DNA from: an uncultured Flavobacterium sp. | GTDB lineage: Bacteria > Bacteroidota > Bacteroidia > Flavobacteriales > Flavobacteriaceae | NCBI GenBank assembly: GCA_947631175.1 | Contig: CANRKI010000010.1 | Coordinates: 1-39,382 of the forward strand | Direction of reading: 5' to 3' | Length of the DNA: 39,382 nucleotides | In this document: positions 8,668-16,341 of the stretch, one piece after another | How positions within the stretch are numbered: position 1 is the first letter of the stretch | Layout of the letters: each line of letters starts with the position of its first letter | Notes under the pieces: model-generated | Database searches by the model: none | Told to the model about the DNA's origin: nothing | What the model saw: the letters and a program-made list of their open reading frames with translations, nothing else | Position numbers and translations under genes: made by a program

Positions 8668-10365
8668 ATGCGTTGGACTTTTAAACCCAAACCCGATTCT
8701 GAAAAAATTAATACGCTTGCCGAGAGTTTGAGTGTCGATAAATTAATTGCCACACTTTTAGTACAACGCGGTATTGAGACTTTTGATCAGGCCAAAGATT
8801 TTTTTCGTCCAAGTTTAGACAAATTACACGATCCTTATTTAATGAAAGATATGGATAAAGCAGTCGATCGTGTATTAAAAGCCTTACAAAACAAAGAACG
8901 CATAATGGTTTTTGGGGATTATGATGTTGACGGAACCACATCCGTAGCTTTAATGTCCTCTTTCTTACAAAAACTTTCCGAAAATATTTGCACTTATATT
9001 CCTGACCGTTATGGTGAGGGATATGGTATCTCATACCAAGGTATTGATTACGCAAATGATAACGAAGTCAGTTTAATTATCGCTTTAGATTGTGGCATTA
9101 AATCAATAGATCATATTGCCTATGCAAAAAAACTAAATATCGATTTCATTATTTGTGACCACCATCGTCCAGCAGACCAAGTTCCGGATGCAGCTGCTGT
9201 TTTGGATCCCAAGCAAAACGATTGTAATTATCCGTATAAAGAGCTTTGCGGATGTGGTGTTGGCTTTAAATTAATTCAAGCGTTAGCTCCACATTTTAAT
9301 TTATCCATAAACGATCTGATCCCGTATCTCGATCTAGTGGCTACGGCAATTGGTGCCGACATAGTACCAATAACAGGTGAAAACCGAATTTTAGCCACTT
9401 TTGGTATGCAGGTTATAAATAATAACCCCAGACCAGGGATTAAAGCTATTTTAAAAGGACAAAAAAAGTTATACACCATAACCGATATTGTTTTTACAGT
9501 TGCCCCACGAATTAACGCAGCCGGGCGAATGAAACACGGAATTTATGCGGTTGAATTATTAACCATTTTTAATGAATTAGAGGCCGAAATTGCCGCACGA
9601 GAAATTGACTTTTTTAACGAAGAACGTCGCACCAAAGACCAAAGCATCACCAAAGAAGCGCTAGAGCAAATTATTCATTTAAACGAAGAATATTTATACT
9701 CAACCGTAGTTTACGATCCAACTTGGCACAAAGGCGTTATTGGCATTGTGGCCTCACGTTTAACCGAAACGTACTACCGCCCTACTTTGGTTTTTACAAA
9801 AAGTGGCGACAAATTAGCTGCTTCGGCTCGATCGGTTAAAAACTTTGATGTCTACAACGCACTCGAGGCTTGTTCTGACCATATCATTCAATTCGGTGGA
9901 CACATGTATGCTGCTGGATTAACAATAGATGAAAGTAAATATCCCGATTTTAAAGAAGCTTTTGAAAAAGTGGTCCGAGAAACCATGAAAGACGAATGGC
10001 GTGAACCGGAAATCGAGATTGATGCCGAGATTAATTTATCCGAAATTACGCCAAAAACCATTCGCATTTTAAAACAGTTTGAACCATTTGGTCCCGAAAA
10101 TTTACATCCTATTTTTGTAAGTAAAAACCTAACCGATACAGGAATGGTAAAACAGATTGGTAAAAATCAAGAACACCTTTCGGCCGAGGTCACACAAAAC
10201 GGAATACATAAATACAGAGCCATTGGTTTTGGCATGGCCAACCATTACAACACCTTAAAAAACAATTACCCGTTTAACGCGGTATACTCGATCGACGAAA
10301 ACGAATTTAAAGGCAATACCAGTTTACAGCTTCGTTTACGCGACATACAAATTATTGATTCTTAG
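8668..10365 (+). CDS. recJ: Single-stranded-DNA-specific 5'-3' exonuclease RecJ
   Basis: Degrades 5' single-stranded DNA ends in RecF-pathway recombination, mismatch repair and stalled-fork processing. The 565-aa length is typical. Motif I is VFGDYDVDGTTSVALM, motif II LIIALDCGIKS, and the DHH motif is FIICDHHRP. The DHHA1 domain contains the GGH motif (IIQFGGHMYAAGLTI). The C-terminal OB-fold region includes FGPENLHPIF. Motifs PTLVF, SARS and APRINAAGRM are also present. The gene begins 20-odd nt after the preceding terminator. No -7 box was clear, and a hairpin structure lies just downstream. Confidence 0.96.
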   Translation: MRWTFKPKPDSEKINTLAESLSVDKLIATLLVQRGIETFDQAKDFFRPSLDKLHDPYLMKDMDKAVDRVLKALQNKERIMVFGDYDVDGTTSVALMSSFLQKLSENICTYIPDRYGEGYGISYQGIDYANDNEVSLIIALDCGIKSIDHIAYAKKLNIDFIICDHHRPADQVPDAAAVLDPKQNDCNYPYKELCGCGVGFKLIQALAPHFNLSINDLIPYLDLVATAIGADIVPITGENRILATFGMQVINNNPRPGIKAILKGQKKLYTITDIVFTVAPRINAAGRMKHGIYAVELLTIFNELEAEIAAREIDFFNEERRTKDQSITKEALEQIIHLNEEYLYSTVVYDPTWHKGVIGIVASRLTETYYRPTLVFTKSGDKLAASARSVKNFDVYNALEACSDHIIQFGGHMYAAGLTIDESKYPDFKEAFEKVVRETMKDEWREPEIEIDAEINLSEITPKTIRILKQFEPFGPENLHPIFVSKNLTDTGMVKQIGKNQEHLSAEVTQNGIHKYRAIGFGMANHYNTLKNNYPFNAVYSIDENEFKGNTSLQLRLRDIQIIDS

Positions 10366-10370
10366 AACTT

Positions 10371-10473
10371 AATTAGGTACATTATTACCCTGTATCTTAA
10401 TCAAATTCATATTTTATAGTAAACTGCTTTCATACTTTTTGGAAGCAGTTTTAATTTTAAGATACACCTAATT
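10371..10473. repeat. Nested inverted-repeat structure containing the recJ terminator
   Basis: Outer arms AATTAGGT/ACCTAATT (8 bp) and TGTATCTTAA/TTAAGATACA (10 bp) enclose an inner hairpin AAACTGCTTTC/GGAAGCAGTTT (one G-U pair) followed by T-rich sequence. On the right the two outer arms are contiguous, sharing one base; on the left about 12 nt separate them. The inner hairpin (10421-10451) is a plausible recJ terminator, while the outer arms go beyond what a terminator needs. No second copy was seen in this window. Confidence 0.7.
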
Positions 10474-10512
10474 CATTTCATTTTTTTGTAACTTGTAAAA
10501 AACCATAAAAAA

Positions 10513-11385
10513 ATGAAACCAAGCTTTTCTTATTACATTGTCACTAATTTTATTAAATTAAAAGGAATTAAAAACATTTTTAATCAAGAACCTATTGATT
10601 ACAAATCTCTCCGAAAAGATGATGTTTACAATCCAAAAAATAAACTTCTGGTAAAAAATCATAATCTGATTCAAATTAAAAAAAGTAAAATACATCAATT
10701 TACAAAGTCCACTTCAAAACAACTTGTCATTTATATACATGGCGGTGCATTTGTTTCGGGGCCTGCAAAACACCATTGGGATACAATTGCTAAGATTTTT
10801 AAGGATACCGATCAAAATATTTGGTTTATTGATTATCCAAAAGCGCCAGAAACCCGCATTCAAGAAGTTTCGGATAACATTAAAACTATCTACAAAACCG
10901 CTTTAGAACAGTTTGATAAGGATCAGATCTCCATCATTGGGGATTCGGCAGGTGGAACATTAATCATCAAACTAATTCAGCAAATAGAAAAAGAAAGCTA
11001 TCCAAAACAAATTATTTTAATTTCTCCTGTTTTAGATGCCAGTTTAAGTAACGAAAAGATAAAAAGCATCGAACCGAATGATATTATGTTAGCTATTAAA
11101 GGGGTTAAAAGTGCTAAAAAAATAAGTTTAGGGAGTGATGATTTAACGAGTCATGAAATTTCGCCAATAAATGGAGTCAAAAAACAGTTCCCAAAAACAA
11201 CGTTATTTATTGGAACTTTCGATATTACCTCTATCGATCAAATGCTTTTTGCAGAGCTTTTAAAAAACAATAACACAGCATTACAGGTAATTAAAAAAAA
11301 CAAAATGCCGCATATTTGGCCGCTTTTACCCATAATGAAAGAATCAAAATTAGCTCTAAATCAAATTTTAGATTTATTAAAATAA
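10513..11385 (+). CDS. Alpha/beta hydrolase, HSL-type esterase/lipase
   Basis: A 290-aa serine hydrolase of the hormone-sensitive-lipase (family IV) type. The oxyanion-hole motif HGG appears in VIYIHGGAFVSGPAKHHW, and the nucleophile elbow is GDSAGGTLI. A likely acid is in LFIGTFDITSIDQM and the likely catalytic His in NKMPHIWPLLP. These are the four elements of the family in the expected order. There is no signal peptide, so it is probably cytoplasmic. The substrate cannot be told from sequence; short-chain acyl esters are usual for the family. It is a monocistronic gene followed by the repeat element, with no obvious separate terminator of its own. Confidence 0.9.
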   Translation: MKPSFSYYIVTNFIKLKGIKNIFNQEPIDYKSLRKDDVYNPKNKLLVKNHNLIQIKKSKIHQFTKSTSKQLVIYIHGGAFVSGPAKHHWDTIAKIFKDTDQNIWFIDYPKAPETRIQEVSDNIKTIYKTALEQFDKDQISIIGDSAGGTLIIKLIQQIEKESYPKQIILISPVLDASLSNEKIKSIEPNDIMLAIKGVKSAKKISLGSDDLTSHEISPINGVKKQFPKTTLFIGTFDITSIDQMLFAELLKNNNTALQVIKKNKMPHIWPLLPIMKESKLALNQILDLLK

Positions 11386-11444
11386 ACACGTCGCTTACAC
11401 TAAATACTCCATCCTCGAGTCGTTAACGTTATTTAATTTATCGA

Positions 11445-11710
11445 TTTTATTTTTTGGGCGTTTCCCGCCTTTTAGTGGGCGGGTCGCGTTTTACGCACTC
11501 GCAATTTTTTCACGTTGTTACAAAATGTGCTCAAACAATGCTCCACCCGCTAACGCGCTTCGCCATAAGTTAAACATTTGGCAGCGCGCGTTAGCGGGTG
11601 GAGCGGCATCCTTTTTTGTATAACGCAAAGCGTTAAAAAAAAAGATAAAGCGTAAAACGCGACGGTTTGGTAAATTTTTAATTTACTAAACCGGAACGCC
11701 CAGAATAAAA
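11445..11710. repeat. Full copy 1 of a dispersed palindromic element (266 bp)
   Basis: Bounded by imperfect terminal inverted repeats (TTTTATTTTTTGGGCGTT on the left, AACGCCCAGAATAAAA on the right). The centre is a perfect 19-bp stem, GCTCCACCCGCTAACGCGC (11540-11558) with its complement at 11586-11604, around a 27-nt loop. Outer arms also pair imperfectly (TCGCGTTTTACGC on one side, GCGTAAAACGCGA on the other). A second full copy lies at 21208-21476. No ORF and no clear target-site duplication. It fills the gap between two convergent genes. Confidence 0.9.
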
Positions 11711-11713
11711 AAA

Positions 11714-11738
11714 GCTAAAGAAAAATCTTTAGCCTTTT
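11714..11738. terminator. Terminator of the NlpE-like gene
   Basis: GCTAAAGA/TCTTTAGC 8-bp stem with an A4 loop; an A-run on the left gives the T-tail for the minus-strand gene. It directly abuts repeat copy 1. Confidence 0.8.
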
Positions 11739-11741
11739 AGT

Positions 11742-12194
11742 TTATAGTTTTGTGAATCGGTAATGCTCTTTTAAGCTGCTTGTGATTGGTGTGCCATCAG
11801 AATTTAGATGAATTAATCCGTTCTCAACAACTTTAAGTTTAATGTCTGTTTCTTTACCTTTTAGGTGAACCACTCTTCCGTTGTCGTGCCACATAAATTC
11901 GCCAGCATCTTCAATTTTAGAATCGCGTTCTAAATATTCGCTAGTAATTTTAAAGGTTTTATCGGTGTTTAAAGTGATGTTTGTCTTAATTCCAGGACAA
12001 TCGGCACATGGTAAAGTTGCTTGGTAAGTTCCGTCCCAATCTAACGAATTTTCTGACGTGTGCTCGTCTATAATTGGATCATTAACAATTACGGTGTCTG
12101 TTTGCGTCTCGATTACTGGCGTTTCGGTTGTTTTTGGTTTACAACTTACTAGTGCTAGTGAAAATAAAAATAGGGAAATATATACTTTTTTCAT
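11742..12194 (-). CDS. NlpE N-terminal-domain lipoprotein
   Basis: A 150-aa lipoprotein with signal peptide MKKVYISLFLFSLALVSC, the Cys being the lipidation site. A Thr/Glu-rich linker follows, then an NlpE-type domain: WDGTYQATLPCADCPGIKTNITLNTDKTFKITSEYL...GEFMWHDNGRVVHLKG. The CADC motif (CxxC) and the 'PCADCPGI' string are the family hallmark. NlpE-like proteins are linked to copper tolerance and envelope-stress sensing in enterobacteria; whether that role applies here is unknown. It lies downstream of purine nucleoside phosphorylase on the same strand with a 70-nt gap, possibly as a second gene of that unit. Confidence 0.9.
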   Translation of the reverse strand: MKKVYISLFLFSLALVSCKPKTTETPVIETQTDTVIVNDPIIDEHTSENSLDWDGTYQATLPCADCPGIKTNITLNTDKTFKITSEYLERDSKIEDAGEFMWHDNGRVVHLKGKETDIKLKVVENGLIHLNSDGTPITSSLKEHYRFTKL

Positions 12195-12264
12195 CTTGAT
12201 TATTTTTTATACAATTAAAACAACCTTTTTTGGTGATTATTTTAAATTAACAAAAATTTATCTT

Positions 12265-13077
12265 TTAATTTGTTTCGATTACATGCTTAACAATAGCGAT
12301 TACTTTAGGCATGGCTACGTCTGCGGCGTGTAAAACCTCCTCGTGAGATACGGGAACCTCAAGATGCGGACCGCCAAGATCAGTAATCACCGAGAGAGCA
12401 AAAACGCGTAATCCCATGTGGCGAGCAACAATTACCTCGGGAACGGTGCTCATGCCCACGGTATCGGCGCCCATGTTTTTAATCATACCATATTCGGCAG
12501 GAGGCTCGAAGGTTGGACCTTGCAATGCCAAATAAACACCTTGATGTACGTGAATGTTTTGATTTTGACAATAATTTATTGCCGAGTTTAAAAAATGTTT
12601 GTCATAAGGTTGCGACATATCAACAAAACGAGGTCCCCATTGGTCAATATTTTCACCACGTAATGGATGCTCTGGCATCATGTTGATGTGATCGCGAATT
12701 AACATAACATCTCCTACTTTAAAATTTAGGTTTACACCACCCGAAGCATTGGATAAAATGACGTTTTTAATACCTAAAACACCAAATACTCGCATTGGCA
12801 AGGTTACTTCTTGCATTGAGTAGCCTTCGTAATAGTGAAAACGACCGCTCATTATTAGTACCGATTTTCCGGCTAAGGTTCCGTAAATTAAATCTCCGCC
12901 ATGTCCTTGCACAGTTACTTTAGGAAAGTTTGGGATCTGGTCGTACGGAATAACTATTTTGTTTTGAACCTCATCGACAATTTTTTTTAATCCGCTACCA
13001 AGTACAATTACAAATTCTGGTAGGTTGGGGAATATGTCTTTTAAATATTGTGCGGTTTGCTCTACTTTAATTTTCAT
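12265..13077 (-). CDS. punA: Purine-nucleoside phosphorylase (trimeric, class I)
   Basis: Phosphorolytically cleaves purine nucleosides (inosine, guanosine and deoxy forms) to base plus ribose-1-phosphate in salvage. The 270-aa length fits the trimeric family. The phosphate site is seen in VIVLGSGLKKIVDEV and GRFHYYEGYSMQEVTLPMRV. The NASGGVN motif is at LSNASGGVNLNFKVGDVMLIRDHINM. The base-site region is QGPTFEPPAEYGMIKNMGADTVGMSTVPEVIVARHMGLRV, with the conserved Glu and the SVITDLGG segment. The symbol follows common Gram-positive naming; xapA-like is the alternative. With tdk it makes a second nucleoside-salvage gene in this window, though the two are not adjacent. Confidence 0.94.
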   Translation of the reverse strand: MKIKVEQTAQYLKDIFPNLPEFVIVLGSGLKKIVDEVQNKIVIPYDQIPNFPKVTVQGHGGDLIYGTLAGKSVLIMSGRFHYYEGYSMQEVTLPMRVFGVLGIKNVILSNASGGVNLNFKVGDVMLIRDHINMMPEHPLRGENIDQWGPRFVDMSQPYDKHFLNSAINYCQNQNIHVHQGVYLALQGPTFEPPAEYGMIKNMGADTVGMSTVPEVIVARHMGLRVFALSVITDLGGPHLEVPVSHEEVLHAADVAMPKVIAIVKHVIETN

Positions 13078-13281
13078 GAAATATTCTTTTTAACCTAATA
13101 ATAAAAACAATTGATGACTAAATTACAGATTATATATTTATTACACATGATATATGTAATAGTTTTTCAATTCTGCATTTTTATCGTTTATTTGTAACAA
13201 ATCATCTAATAAACGATATATAACTTTAATTATCAATGCGTTCAGTGTAAATTCGCTTCATAAAAATAAAAAAGCATTATT

Positions 13282-13605
13282 ATGGAAGCATTAATCAAAC
13301 ATAAAAATCCTTTAATTGAGAAAAATATTTCAATTTGTTATGACAATGCAGAGTTTAATCTACATATCGATAAATTAAATAGAATTTCGTGGTGCTTTAA
13401 AGATAATAGTAATATAGAAATTAAAGATACAAATCCTGTATTTATTAAACAGTTAACAAAAGACAAGTTTATTATTGAATGGATTAATTCAAATAAAATA
13501 GTTATTAACAAACATATTGATTTAGAAAACAATAGTATAATATGCAATTGGTATAGTGGCAGCGGCTCGTATACATTTAGTGGAAAAATTAAAAATTTAC
13601 TGTAA
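13282..13605 (+). CDS. Small hypothetical protein (possible MoaF-like beta-barrel)
   Basis: A 107-aa protein, no signal peptide or membrane segment. Predicted to be beta-rich: alternating polar and hydrophobic strands such as NISICYDNAEFNLHIDKLN, KFIIEWINSNKIVINKHIDLENNSIICNWYSGSGSYTFSGKIKNL. The C-terminal 'y.v.W...' strand, Asp-containing turn and closing G-K-I pattern recall MoaF/lipocalin-like small barrels, but this is only a weak resemblance. The gene is isolated, very AT-rich and followed by an exceptionally long perfect hairpin. It could be an accessory gene. Function unknown. Confidence 0.72.
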   Translation: MEALIKHKNPLIEKNISICYDNAEFNLHIDKLNRISWCFKDNSNIEIKDTNPVFIKQLTKDKFIIEWINSNKIVINKHIDLENNSIICNWYSGSGSYTFSGKIKNLL

Positions 13606-13611
13606 TACACA

Positions 13612-13670
13612 ATTTATAAAACACAAAACTCACTAATTTTTTTAATTAGTGAGTTTTGTGTTTTATAAAT
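13612..13670. terminator. Very long perfect hairpin (27-bp stem) after the 107-aa ORF
   Basis: ATTTATAAAACACAAAACTC continuing to ACTAATT pairs without mismatch with the mirror arm ending GTGTTTTATAAAT, around a 5-nt T loop. Position suggests a terminator, but the stem is about two to three times longer than others in this window and lacks a distinct U-tract. Confidence 0.75.
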
Positions 13671-13806
13671 ATGCACAAAAAATGTAATTATATTACGTAT
13701 TCTTTAAAAATATAATTCATATGCAAAAACAATAATATTTATTTTATCATAAAGTTGAAAAAGAAGATAATAATTAAATAAACTAAAAAAAAACTTGCAT
13801 TTTTAC

Positions 13807-13814
13807 TAAATTTG
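13807..13814 (+). promoter_or_regulatory. Putative -7 element of asd
   Basis: TAAATTTG followed by CA, 40 nt upstream of the asd ATG, identical to the element before aspS. A TTG lies only 9 nt upstream, too close for a canonical -33 box. Confidence 0.55.
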
Positions 13815-13854
13815 CAGATATTATACATTAATATTTTTAACATATATTTTATTT

Positions 13855-14844
13855 ATGAAAGTAGCCGTTGTAGGTGCCACTGGTATGGTTGGCGAAGTGA
13901 TGTTGCAAGTACTTGCTGAAAGGAATTTTCCTGTGACTGAATTAATTCCTGTTGCATCAGAGAAATCTGTAGGTAAGGAAATTGAGTTTAAGGGAAGCAA
14001 GTATAAGGTTGTAGGATTGCAAACAGCGGTTGAAATGAAGCCGGATGTTGCTTTATTTTCGGCTGGAGGAACGGCTTCTTTAGAATGGGCTCCAAAATTT
14101 GCTGAAGCTGGAATTACAGTTATTGATAATTCATCGGCTTGGCGTATGGATCATACAAAAAAATTAGTTGTACCAGAAATTAACGCTTCAGAATTAACAA
14201 AAGAAGATAAAATTATAGCTAACCCAAACTGTTCGACTATCCAAATGGTTATGGCATTGGCTCCGCTTCATAAAAAATATGATATTAAACGTGTTGTTGT
14301 TTCAACGTACCAATCTATTACGGGTACTGGAGTTAAAGCAGTACAACAATTAGAAAATGAATATAAAGGAATTGAAGGTGAGATGGCATACAAATACCAA
14401 ATTCACCGCAACGCAATTCCGCAATGTGACGTTTTTGAAGATAACGGTTACACGAAAGAAGAAATGAAATTAGTTCGTGAAACACAAAAAATATTAAACG
14501 ATATGACAATTGCTGTTACAGCAACTGCAATTCGAATTCCGGTTGTAGGTGGTCACTCTGAAGCTGTAAATGTGGAGTTTGAAAACGATTTTGATGTAAA
14601 CGAAGTACGCGAAATTTTATCTAACACTCCAGGAGTAATTGTTAAAGATGATATCGCAAAATTTGAATATCCAATGCCTTTGGATGCTCAAGGTAAAAAC
14701 GAAGTTTTTGTTGGTCGTATTCGTAGAGATGGTAGCCAGCCAAACACGTTAAACCTATGGATTGTAGCTGATAACTTACGTAAAGGTGCAGCAACTAACA
14801 CCATCCAAATTGCTGAATATTTAGTTGCAAACAACTTATTATAA
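13855..14844 (+). CDS. asd: Aspartate-semialdehyde dehydrogenase
   Basis: Reduces L-aspartyl-4-phosphate to aspartate semialdehyde with NADPH, at the branch point to lysine/diaminopimelate, threonine and methionine. The 329-aa length is typical. The Rossmann motif is VAVVGATGMVGEVMLQVL. The catalytic Cys is in IIANPNCSTIQMVMAL. The substrate Arg/His region includes VVSTYQSITGTGVKAVQQL and ATAIRIPVVGGHSEAVNVEF, with the catalytic His in GGHSE. FVGRIRRDGSQPNTLNLWIVADNLRKGAATN closes the fold. It is monocistronic or weakly linked to the MFS gene, with a terminator in between. Confidence 0.97.
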   Translation: MKVAVVGATGMVGEVMLQVLAERNFPVTELIPVASEKSVGKEIEFKGSKYKVVGLQTAVEMKPDVALFSAGGTASLEWAPKFAEAGITVIDNSSAWRMDHTKKLVVPEINASELTKEDKIIANPNCSTIQMVMALAPLHKKYDIKRVVVSTYQSITGTGVKAVQQLENEYKGIEGEMAYKYQIHRNAIPQCDVFEDNGYTKEEMKLVRETQKILNDMTIAVTATAIRIPVVGGHSEAVNVEFENDFDVNEVREILSNTPGVIVKDDIAKFEYPMPLDAQGKNEVFVGRIRRDGSQPNTLNLWIVADNLRKGAATNTIQIAEYLVANNLL

Positions 14845-14861
14845 TACAACACATTAAATAA

Positions 14862-14896
14862 AAGAAGTTTCTATGTTATTAGAGACTTCTTCTTTT
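14862..14896 (+). terminator. asd terminator
   Basis: AGAAGTTTCT/AGAGACTTCT stem with one G-U pair and an 8-nt loop, followed by a T-rich tract ending just before the MFS start. Confidence 0.8.
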
Positions 14897-14904
14897 TTCA
14901 ATAT

Positions 14905-16071
14905 ATGACATTACCTAAACTTTGGACTAGTAATTTTTTACTGAGTTGTTTTGCTAGTTTTTTAATGGTATTTGCTTTTTACTTAATTGGATCGGTAATG
15001 CCATTTTATATTGTTGAACAGTTTAAAACAGATGACAGTGAAACCGGATTAATTTTAGCGAGTTACATAACTGCTGCTCTTGCAATTAGACCGTTTTCTG
15101 GATATTTAGCAGATACTTTTCCACGAAAAAAAATGTTAATCGCCTCATTGGTTATTTTCACCTTGTTATTTGTGGGCTACATGCAATCTAAAACGTTATT
15201 TTTTTTAATTGTGTTTCGAGTATTACATGGTTTTGCTTGGAGTTTGAGCACCACGGCTAGTAGTACTTTAACGATTGATATTATTCCGTCGGAACGTCGT
15301 GGTGAAGGTGTAGGATATTTTGGACTAACATCTACTCTAGCCATGTCAATCGGCCCTATGCTAGGTTTATTTTTATATGATCACTATCCGGTCGAAATAA
15401 ACTTTTACTCAGCAATTTTCTTTTCTGTCCTTGCTTTAATTCTGACTTTATTCATAAACGCACCTGAACGTGAAGCGACAGAAAGTGAACCAATTTCACT
15501 TGATCGATTCATTTTAATAAAAGCAATACCAATTGGTATAAATTTATTAGGAATTGCAATATGTTACGGCGCTTTATTTGCGTTTGCCGCTTTATACGGT
15601 AAAAGTTTACATATTGAAAATACAGGAATGTTTTTTATGTTTATGGCTTTAGGAATGACTTTTTCCAGACTTTTTGCCGGAAAATTAATCGACAAAGGTT
15701 ATATCCATCAATTAATGTCTTACTCATTAATTTTATTGACCTTAAGTTTACTTATTTTTGGATTTGCACAAAACCTATACATGTTTTTTGGATCTGCCTT
15801 TTTTATTGGAATTAGTTATGGTGTTTTAAGCCCTACATTCCAAAATTTATTTATAAATATGGCAAAACCCTCAAAAAGAGGAACAGCAAATTCAACTTTT
15901 TTTACATTTTACGACTTAGGTATTGGACTCGGAATGGTTATAGCAGGTAAAGTCGCTAACTTGGTAAATTACAGTTCTGTATTTATTATCGGATCTGTTT
16001 TATGTGTTTTGACTTTACTTTTTTACATTTTTGTATCTAAAACAATTTACAATAAAAATAAAGTAATATAA
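14905..16071 (+). CDS. Major facilitator superfamily transporter
   Basis: A 388-aa inner-membrane protein with about 12 hydrophobic segments, beginning LWTSNFLLSCFASFLMVFAFYLIGSVMPFYIV. The loop 2-3 MFS motif reads SGYLADTFPRKKMLIAS, and its counterpart in the second half is FAGKLIDKGYIHQLMSY. RVLHGFAWSLSTTASSTLTIDIIPSERRGEGVGYFGLTST resembles the drug/sugar-efflux branch (an RxxxG motif in TM4 and the antiporter-like motif in TM5), so an efflux role is plausible. The substrate cannot be deduced. The ATG is 60 nt after asd, beyond a terminator, so it may depend on readthrough or on its own undetected promoter. Confidence 0.92.
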   Translation: MTLPKLWTSNFLLSCFASFLMVFAFYLIGSVMPFYIVEQFKTDDSETGLILASYITAALAIRPFSGYLADTFPRKKMLIASLVIFTLLFVGYMQSKTLFFLIVFRVLHGFAWSLSTTASSTLTIDIIPSERRGEGVGYFGLTSTLAMSIGPMLGLFLYDHYPVEINFYSAIFFSVLALILTLFINAPEREATESEPISLDRFILIKAIPIGINLLGIAICYGALFAFAALYGKSLHIENTGMFFMFMALGMTFSRLFAGKLIDKGYIHQLMSYSLILLTLSLLIFGFAQNLYMFFGSAFFIGISYGVLSPTFQNLFINMAKPSKRGTANSTFFTFYDLGIGLGMVIAGKVANLVNYSSVFIIGSVLCVLTLLFYIFVSKTIYNKNKVI

Positions 16072-16107
16072 AAAAAGGCGTTCTTGTATTTCAAGAGCGC
16101 CTTTTTT
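16071..16107 (+). terminator. Terminator of the MFS gene
   Basis: AAAAAAGGCGTTCTTG/CAAGAGCGCCTTTTTT, a 16-bp stem with one G-U pair and a 5-nt loop, starting at the last base of the stop codon. Confidence 0.9.
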
Positions 16108-16297
16108 ATTTAATTTTCAATCATCTTTTTTGTTTAGTGTAGCTACAAATGTTACTAAAGTTTCTTAAAATTGTAAAAAACTAATAATAAGAGAAACTAC
16201 CTCTTCCTATCATTCTGTTTTAAATATTTAAGAATATACAGTTTTATCGCTTTACGAAACTCAATATTATTGATAGAAAAACTCAATATCAATTAAT

Positions 16298-16335
16298 AAA
16301 AAAAACACCTCTGATAATATCAAAAGTGTTTTTTA
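16298..16335 (-). terminator. Terminator of the 16342-16911 gene
   Basis: AAAAAACAC and GTGTTTTTT outer arms with an inner TGATA/TATCA pairing form an imperfect hairpin immediately 3' of the minus-strand gene. Confidence 0.65.
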
Positions 16336-16341
16336 ATAAAT

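Noticed and set aside
8708-9055. 115-aa minus-strand ORF inside recJ
   Set aside because: Antisense shadow of recJ motif regions, no independent support.
11445-11710. Possible CRISPR or insertion sequence at the repeat-rich gap
   Set aside because: Only one palindromic unit per site, no regularly spaced direct repeats, no spacers and no transposase ORF.
12058-12333. 91-aa plus-strand ORF
   Set aside because: Spans the end of NlpE-like gene, the intergenic gap and the end of punA in antisense; no conserved pattern.
13150-13161. ATATATGTAAT/ATTACAC partial palindrome upstream of punA
   Set aside because: Short, AT-only arms that are expected by chance in this composition.
16108-16297. Gap between the MFS terminator and the next terminator, with a short direct repeat ACTCAATAT
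   Set aside because: No ORF, promoter or stable structure found; the direct repeat is short and in low-complexity sequence.
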